Shown: positions 59,768 through 64,000 of the stretch, one piece after another | How positions within the stretch are numbered: position 1 is the stretch's first letter | Layout: the number at the start of each line of letters is the position of its first letter | NCBI RefSeq assembly: GCF_024508315.1 | Contig: NZ_CP101987.1 | Coordinates: forward strand, 3,658,001 to 3,722,000 | Direction: 5' to 3' | Source: Cellulomonas xiejunii | Lineage (GTDB): Bacteria; Actinomycetota; Actinomycetes; Actinomycetales; Cellulomonadaceae | DNA length: 64,000 bases | Notes under the pieces: generated by a model | Seen by the model: only the letters and a program-made list of their open reading frames with translations | Database searches by the model: none | Told to the model about the DNA's origin: nothing | Made by a program: the position numbers and the translations under genes

Positions 59768-60388
59768 ATGAGCGGGGTCGTCGACGGGACCGTCGCCGTC
59801 CTCCTCCCCGACGACTGGGCCGTCCTCGACCTCGATGACGACACCGCACGCACCGCCTGCGTCGAGGACCTGGTCCAGCGCCGGCTGGGCGGGGTACCGG
59901 ACCTCGCACCGTTGCAGGCCGCCATGCGGCAGGAGCTGCTGCGGAGCACCGAACGGGCCGCGCGAGCGGGCGGTGTGCTGATGGCGCTCGCCGTCGGCAC
60001 CGGCGGCGCCCCGCCCGTGCCCGCGTCCCTCACGGTCTACCGGGTCCCGGGGAGTCTCGACGCCCGGGGACGCGCCGCCATGACCAGCGTGCTCGCGAGC
60101 GACGAGCCAGGGCACACGCTCGACCTCGGTGAGGGTCCGGCCGGCACGGTGCTGCGGCGGGTGCGGCCGACCGGTGCGTCGTCCGGCCTCACGGGCGATA
60201 GCGAGGTCCCCGCGCTCGTCGCCGACTACTGGGTCGAGCCGACGCCCGGCGCCCAGCTCGTCCACCTCGTCTTCTCCAGCCCGCTCGTCGATCTGCGCGA
60301 CGAGCTCCTCGGACTGTTCGACACCGTCGTGTCGTCGGTCCGCGTGCTCCAGCCCGCCACACCCCGCACCCCCCAGGAGGACATGTGA
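59768..60388 (+). CDS. Hypothetical protein B of the WXG100-like cluster
   Basis: 206 residues. VAVLLPDDWAVLDLDDDTAR, RAGGVLMALAVGTGGAPPVP, then VADYWVEPTPGAQLVHLVFS and VDLRDELLGLFDTVVSSVRV. The final strand plus amphipathic helix matches protein A. Such soluble alpha/beta proteins occur beside Esx genes, sometimes as chaperone-like partners; that role here is a guess. Overlaps the next gene by GTGA. Confidence 0.6.
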   Translation: MSGVVDGTVAVLLPDDWAVLDLDDDTARTACVEDLVQRRLGGVPDLAPLQAAMRQELLRSTERAARAGGVLMALAVGTGGAPPVPASLTVYRVPGSLDARGRAAMTSVLASDEPGHTLDLGEGPAGTVLRRVRPTGASSGLTGDSEVPALVADYWVEPTPGAQLVHLVFSSPLVDLRDELLGLFDTVVSSVRVLQPATPRTPQEDM

Positions 60389-60996
60389 ACCGGCAGTCGA
60401 GCGCCCGCACCCTGCAGGTGATGGGCGTGCTCGTGTTCGCGGTCCTGTCGTGGCGCCGTGCCGTGTCGTCCGACGTGCCGTGGTGGCCGTCGGTCCTCGC
60501 TGCCGTCGCGCTCGTCGCCGCCATCGCGGCGGGGGTGTGGTGGTGGTCCCGCCGCGACGACGGGAAACGGCGGCGCACCGTCACCGCGCGGCCCGGGTGG
60601 CACACGCAGGCGGTGTGGGCGGAGGAGACGCTCGGGGCGTCGCTGGCCCAGCTCGGTGCGTCAGCCCGCAAGGTGCGAGGCGGCACGCGGTTGACGTTCG
60701 CTTGGTCGGCGTCCGGCGTCGAGGTCTGGCGCGGCGACGACGTGCTGCTGAGCCGGCCGTGGTCGCAGGTGTGGACGATCACGGCCACGACCGGGCGCGC
60801 GGCGTCCACCGGCAACCCGGCGGTCGAGCTCGTGACGCGGGAGTCCGTCCGGATCGTGCTCGTGCCGACACGGCGGCCCGACGGCGGGATGCTGCCCGCG
60901 AGCGCGAGCCAGGTCGACGCCCTGGTCGGGGAGCTGCGCGCGGCGCGGGAGGCGGCCGGGTCGGCGGTGACGCCCTCCCATGACGGGACGTCGTGA
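60385..60996 (+). CDS. Two-helix membrane protein with PH-like cytoplasmic domain
   Basis: 203 residues. Two helices (LQVMGVLVFAVLSWRRAVSS, VLAAVALVAAIAAGVWWWSR), then a beta-rich part (LTFAWSASGVEVWRGDDVLL, SRPWSQVWTITATTGRAAST, VRIVLVPTRRPDGG). GTG overlaps the previous stop. Resembles small PH-domain membrane proteins; family not firmly recognised. Confidence 0.6.
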   Translation: MNRQSSARTLQVMGVLVFAVLSWRRAVSSDVPWWPSVLAAVALVAAIAAGVWWWSRRDDGKRRRTVTARPGWHTQAVWAEETLGASLAQLGASARKVRGGTRLTFAWSASGVEVWRGDDVLLSRPWSQVWTITATTGRAASTGNPAVELVTRESVRIVLVPTRRPDGGMLPASASQVDALVGELRAAREAAGSAVTPSHDGTS

Positions 60997-61143
60997 CGGT
61001 CGCGCACGTCGCCGAGGGACGGTCGGCAGGACCGCGGGCGGGGTGGCGTGGTCGAATAGTGCAGGATCCTTCGGATGCGGCGACCCCTCCCACTGGCGCC
61101 GCCGACCTCAACACGTCCACCCGACCTGCCGATCGGTGAACAC

Positions 61144-62523
61144 ATGAGCATGCCCCCGGACGACCTGCCGCGCTCCCCCACGGGACGGCTGCCGCGGTGG
61201 GTCCCCGAGGAGGCCGCGGACAGCCAGGAGCCGCCCCCGCCGCCGCCCGCGGAGTGGGGCGGGTACGCGCCCGCGAGCCCACCGCCCGCGGAGTGGAGCG
61301 GGTCGGCTTACGCGAGCCCGCCGCCTGCGGACTGGAGCAGTTCCGCGTCCGAGGCCCCGCCGCCCGCGGAGTGGAGCGGGTCCGCGTACGCCGGCCCGCC
61401 GCCCGGCCGCAGCCGGCGCAGCCTCGTGACGCGTCTCGCGGTGGTCGTCGCGGTCGCGGTGCTCGGCTTGTGGCTGGCCACCACGGTGCTGCCCGCGTTC
61501 CTGCGGGATGCCGACGCGCCCTTCCTCGACGGCGTCGTCGCCGGGCGCGTCCCGGAGCCCGCACCCGAGGTCGCCGCGCTCGCGGACGAGATGTACCTCA
61601 CGCAGGAGGGGCGCGACCTGCTGTACATGGCGGAGCCGGAGCTGCTGGGTGCCGAGGAGTTCGCCGGTCGGTGCGACCGTGGCGACTCCGGTGCGTCCGG
61701 CGGCGGGAGCGCCGTCGGCTGTTACCACAGCACCGCCGGCGGCATCGAGACCGGCGGCCGCATCGTCATCTACACGCCCACCGACCCGCGGCTGCGTGGC
61801 TTCGTCATCGAGACCGCCGCGCACGAGCTGCTGCACGCCGCCTGGAACGAGCTCACGAGCGACGAGCGGGACGCGGCGGCGACGTCCCTGGCGACGGTCC
61901 TGGCCGGCATCGACCCCGCCGACGACATCCACACCCAGATCGCCGGGTCCGTCGGCACCGAGCCGGCCAACCGGCCGACCGAGCTGTTCTCCTACATCGG
62001 CACGCAGGTCTGGCAGGAGGGCGGGCTGGACCCCGCCCTCGAGGCGCTGTACGCGCGGTTCATCGCCGATCGGGCGGCGCTGGTGGGCGTCCACACGGCG
62101 TTCGAGGGGCAGATCGACACGATGACCGCCGAGGTCACGTCAGCGCAGCAGGCGCTCGCGCAACGGCAGTACGACCAGTCGCTCGCCGCCGCGCAGCTCG
62201 AGGCCGACATCGCCAGCCTCGCGCAGTACCGCGCCACGATCGAGCAGGAGGAGGCGCGGCTCGCCGCCCTGCCCGCGTCCGAACGGGCTCGTTCACTGCT
62301 CTCGTGGACGTGGCGTGACGGCACCGCCCTGCCCGAGGCTCCGGCCGCCGACCTCATCGCCGACGCCCGTGCGCTGCTGGCGCGCGACGAGGCGGAGATC
62401 GCCACGCGCGGGGCCGCGATCCAGGCCACCGCCGCGGAGGTCGCGGCCGAGCAGACCCGGGTCGAGACGATGAAGACGGAGCTGGAGGCGCTGTTCGCGC
62501 AGCTGAACCCGACGGGGAGCTGA
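61144..62523 (+). CDS. Membrane-anchored HELLH metalloprotease with coiled-coil C-terminus
   Basis: 459 residues. A cytoplasmic head of four 13-residue PPPAEWSGSAYAS-type units (33-84), one membrane helix (93-119), then an outside domain containing ETAAHELLHAAWNEL with HELLH at 227-231, the HExxH zinc motif. Glu280 in PTELFSYIGTQVW is a possible third ligand. A long coiled coil rich in Ala/Glu/Gln (300-459) ends the protein. ATG 61144. It closes the WXG100-like cluster and could process secreted or envelope proteins; that link is by position. Confidence 0.72.
   Translation: MSMPPDDLPRSPTGRLPRWVPEEAADSQEPPPPPPAEWGGYAPASPPPAEWSGSAYASPPPADWSSSASEAPPPAEWSGSAYAGPPPGRSRRSLVTRLAVVVAVAVLGLWLATTVLPAFLRDADAPFLDGVVAGRVPEPAPEVAALADEMYLTQEGRDLLYMAEPELLGAEEFAGRCDRGDSGASGGGSAVGCYHSTAGGIETGGRIVIYTPTDPRLRGFVIETAAHELLHAAWNELTSDERDAAATSLATVLAGIDPADDIHTQIAGSVGTEPANRPTELFSYIGTQVWQEGGLDPALEALYARFIADRAALVGVHTAFEGQIDTMTAEVTSAQQALAQRQYDQSLAAAQLEADIASLAQYRATIEQEEARLAALPASERARSLLSWTWRDGTALPEAPAADLIADARALLARDEAEIATRGAAIQATAAEVAAEQTRVETMKTELEALFAQLNPTGS
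61240..61395 (+). repeat. 39-bp in-frame repeat in the metalloprotease head
   Basis: Four 39-base units code for PPPAEWGGYAPAS, PPPAEWSGSAYAS, PPPADWSSSASEA and PPPAEWSGSAYAG. Divergence is higher than in the other minisatellites of the window. Confidence 0.8.
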
Positions 62524-62686
62524 GGCCCGGCGGCGCGGTGGCCGTGGCTCGGCGCCGGGTCGGCCGGCTCGTCGGACCTCCCCGCTACAGTCCGGAGGGC
62601 CTCGGTGGTGCCCTTCAGGACGGGCCGATGCGTACCGACATGGAGATGTTGGGCTGCGGACGCGCCCGACGGCCGAGAGGACGCCT

Positions 62687-64000
62687 GTGAACGACCCGGA
62701 CCACCACGGCGACGTGGGCGAGGCGGCCGGCGCGACGATCTCGGTCACCGCGCTGCCCGTCCTCGGCTACGCGATGGCCCACAGCCGCATCGGCGTCATC
62801 GACGAGGTCACGGTGACCGGAGTCGCTGCCGACTCGCGCGGCGCGTCGCTCGAGGTCGACGTCGTGTGCGCGAGCGGGTCCCTCGGCGGACCCAAGGTGC
62901 ACCTCCTCGACCTGGCCGCGGGACAGCCGACCATGCTGCGGGCGGTCGACCTGGTCCTGGACCCGGCGCGCATGCTCGCGGTCGACGAGCAGCAGCCCGG
63001 CCAGATCCGCACGGTGCTGCGCGACGCGGCCGGCGCGGTGCTCGCCACCGGGTCCGTCGGCGTGCAGGTGCTCGCGTCGCACCAGTGGATGGCCCGGCCC
63101 GCGCACCTCGCGCTCGAGATGCTCGCCGCGCACGTCCAGCCGAACGCGGCCGCGATCGCGCCGCTCCTGGTCGAGGCGTCGGACCTGCTGCGCGCGTCCA
63201 CGGGACGCTCCGCGCTCGACGGCTACCAGTCGGAGGACCCCGAGCGCGTCGACGCGATCGCCGCGGCCGTCTACGACGCGATCCGGGCGCGCGACGTGCG
63301 GTACGCGGAGCCGCCCGCGTCGTGGGGCGACGTGGGCCAGAAGGTCCGGACGCCGGCCGAGGTGCTCGAGGGGCGCCTCGGCACCTGCCTCGACACGACG
63401 GTGACGTACGCGGCGGCGCTCGAGCAGGCGGGGATCAACCCGACGCTGTGGCTCTTCGCGGGGCACGTGGTCGTCGGGTACTGGCGGCAGGACACGACCC
63501 TCGGCATGGTTGCGACGTCCGAGGTCGCGGACCTGGTCAACCTCGTGGACCTGGGCCTCGTCGGGCTGGTCGAGACGACGGTGCTGACGGGAGGCGTCGA
63601 GTCCCAGCCGTTCGAGGTGGCGCGGCGGGCCGGGCGGAGCAAGCTCGCGCGGGACCTCGCCGACGCCGTGGGCGTGACGGACGTCCGCCAGGCGCGCCTC
63701 GCGGGGATCTTCCCGCTGCCCAGCCGTTCGGTGGGGGCCGACGGGCAGGTGGTCGTCCACGAGTACTCGCCCGGCGCCGGGCCTACCATCGAGGCGTACC
63801 GCGGGTCCCCGTCGGAGCGCGCCGCGGACGACCGCCGCGACGTTCCCGCGCGCGTCGGCCGGTGGAAGAACTCCCTGCTCGACCTGAGCCTGCGCAACCG
63901 GCTCATCCACTACACGGACCGGGCGGGCTTCCGCCTCGAGGTCCCGGGCGAGGCGCTCGGGCGGCTCGAGGACCAGATCAGCGCCAACGTGCCGATCCGG
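62687..64000 (+). CDS. DUF4011-family helicase-type protein, N-terminal part (cut by window end)
   Basis: 438 codons to the window edge. GTG 62687 has GAGAGGA upstream. An N-terminal beta domain is followed by a transglutaminase-like Cys/His unit, RLGTCLDTTVTYAAALEQAG (Cys234) and LWLFAGHVVVGYW (His260), then VGRWKNSLLDLSLRNRLIHY (from residue 393 in the tryptophan) which is the DUF4011 signature. Family members continue with an SF1 helicase, a Vsr/MTES-type nuclease and DUF3320 and include antiphage proteins (Hhe). The rest is beyond the window. Confidence 0.8.
   Translation, partial: MNDPDHHGDVGEAAGATISVTALPVLGYAMAHSRIGVIDEVTVTGVAADSRGASLEVDVVCASGSLGGPKVHLLDLAAGQPTMLRAVDLVLDPARMLAVDEQQPGQIRTVLRDAAGAVLATGSVGVQVLASHQWMARPAHLALEMLAAHVQPNAAAIAPLLVEASDLLRASTGRSALDGYQSEDPERVDAIAAAVYDAIRARDVRYAEPPASWGDVGQKVRTPAEVLEGRLGTCLDTTVTYAAALEQAGINPTLWLFAGHVVVGYWRQDTTLGMVATSEVADLVNLVDLGLVGLVETTVLTGGVESQPFEVARRAGRSKLARDLADAVGVTDVRQARLAGIFPLPSRSVGADGQVVVHEYSPGAGPTIEAYRGSPSERAADDRRDVPARVGRWKNSLLDLSLRNRLIHYTDRAGFRLEVPGEALGRLEDQISANVPIR

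Noticed and set aside
1..64000. tRNA, rRNA or known riboswitch
   Set aside because: No T-loop-like GGTTCRANTCC context with a cloverleaf, no rRNA sequence and no recognised riboswitch core was found by reading.

Overview
The window looks like chromosomal DNA of a high-GC actinomycete. Signs are strong G/C bias at third codon positions, frequent GTG starts, many ATGA/GTGA/TGATG gene overlaps, several genes whose start lies about 6-8 bases after a -10-like hexamer (probably leaderless mRNAs), an IdeR/DtxR-type iron box, and F420-type oxidoreductases. The gene set (VTC-type polyphosphate polymerase, LCP protein, MT0933-type small protein, EF-G2-like GTPase, TM0106-type nuclease-helicase) fits Micrococcales, perhaps Cellulomonas or a relative. 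That placement is an inference from gene content; no rRNA or tRNA gene was seen.

Layout. 1-2.7 kb: VOC protein, then a TetR repressor divergent from a DHA2-type MFS exporter with a perfect palindrome between them. 2.9-6.9 kb: a translationally coupled polyphosphate group (VTC-domain polymerase, DUF4956 membrane protein, CotH-like protein with a 30-bp minisatellite, TetR). 7-14.3 kb: ATP-grasp enzyme, O-methyltransferase, siderophore-interacting reductase with an iron box, LCP protein, a small protein resembling a phage prohead-protease tail domain, an LLM oxidoreductase and a ferritin-like/VIT metal transporter. 14.4-21 kb: a large MalT/LuxR-type regulator whose P-loop lysine is an arginine, a Gfo/Idh oxidoreductase, a membrane protein and a NarL-type two-component pair.

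21.2-24.8 kb is the accessory part: a decayed Rhs polymorphic-toxin locus on the minus strand. It has lower GC and contains three broken Rhs core or toxin-tip segments interleaved with four small, apparently intact genes, at least three of them probable immunity genes. Two of the core fragments share a perfect 30-bp block, and each has lost a different side of it.

24.8-39.1 kb is mostly housekeeping: a flavin/F420 oxidoreductase coupled to a trehalose-synthase-like enzyme, an FKBP lipoprotein, EF-G2-like GTPase, MazG-like hydrolase, MacB-like ABC exporter, Sua5/YciO protein, family-5-like uracil-DNA glycosylase, NAD(P)-binding proteins and a CBS protein. 39.3-43.6 kb carries a 1237-residue Fe-S nuclease/RNase H-like/helicase fusion and a coiled-coil protein. 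43.6-48.9 kb: a large membrane-anchored protein, a 61-residue MT0933-type protein, an MFS permease and a Ddn-like protein.

49-56.6 kb: two ABC exporters, one with a TetR repressor and operator palindromes, the other followed by a coupled histidine kinase/response regulator pair. The TetR-ABC unit is flanked by two paralogous small acidic proteins. 57.5-62.5 kb is a candidate type VII (WXG100-like) secretion-associated cluster ending in a membrane-anchored HELLH metalloprotease. The window closes inside a DUF4011-family protein (a helicase family that includes antiphage proteins), of which only the N-terminal transglutaminase-like part and the start of DUF4011 are present.

Two convergent gene junctions (31.33-31.41 and 46.36-46.58 kb) carry the same unusual element: GC-rich 20-bp units in head-to-head inverted arrays with exact 20-bp phasing.
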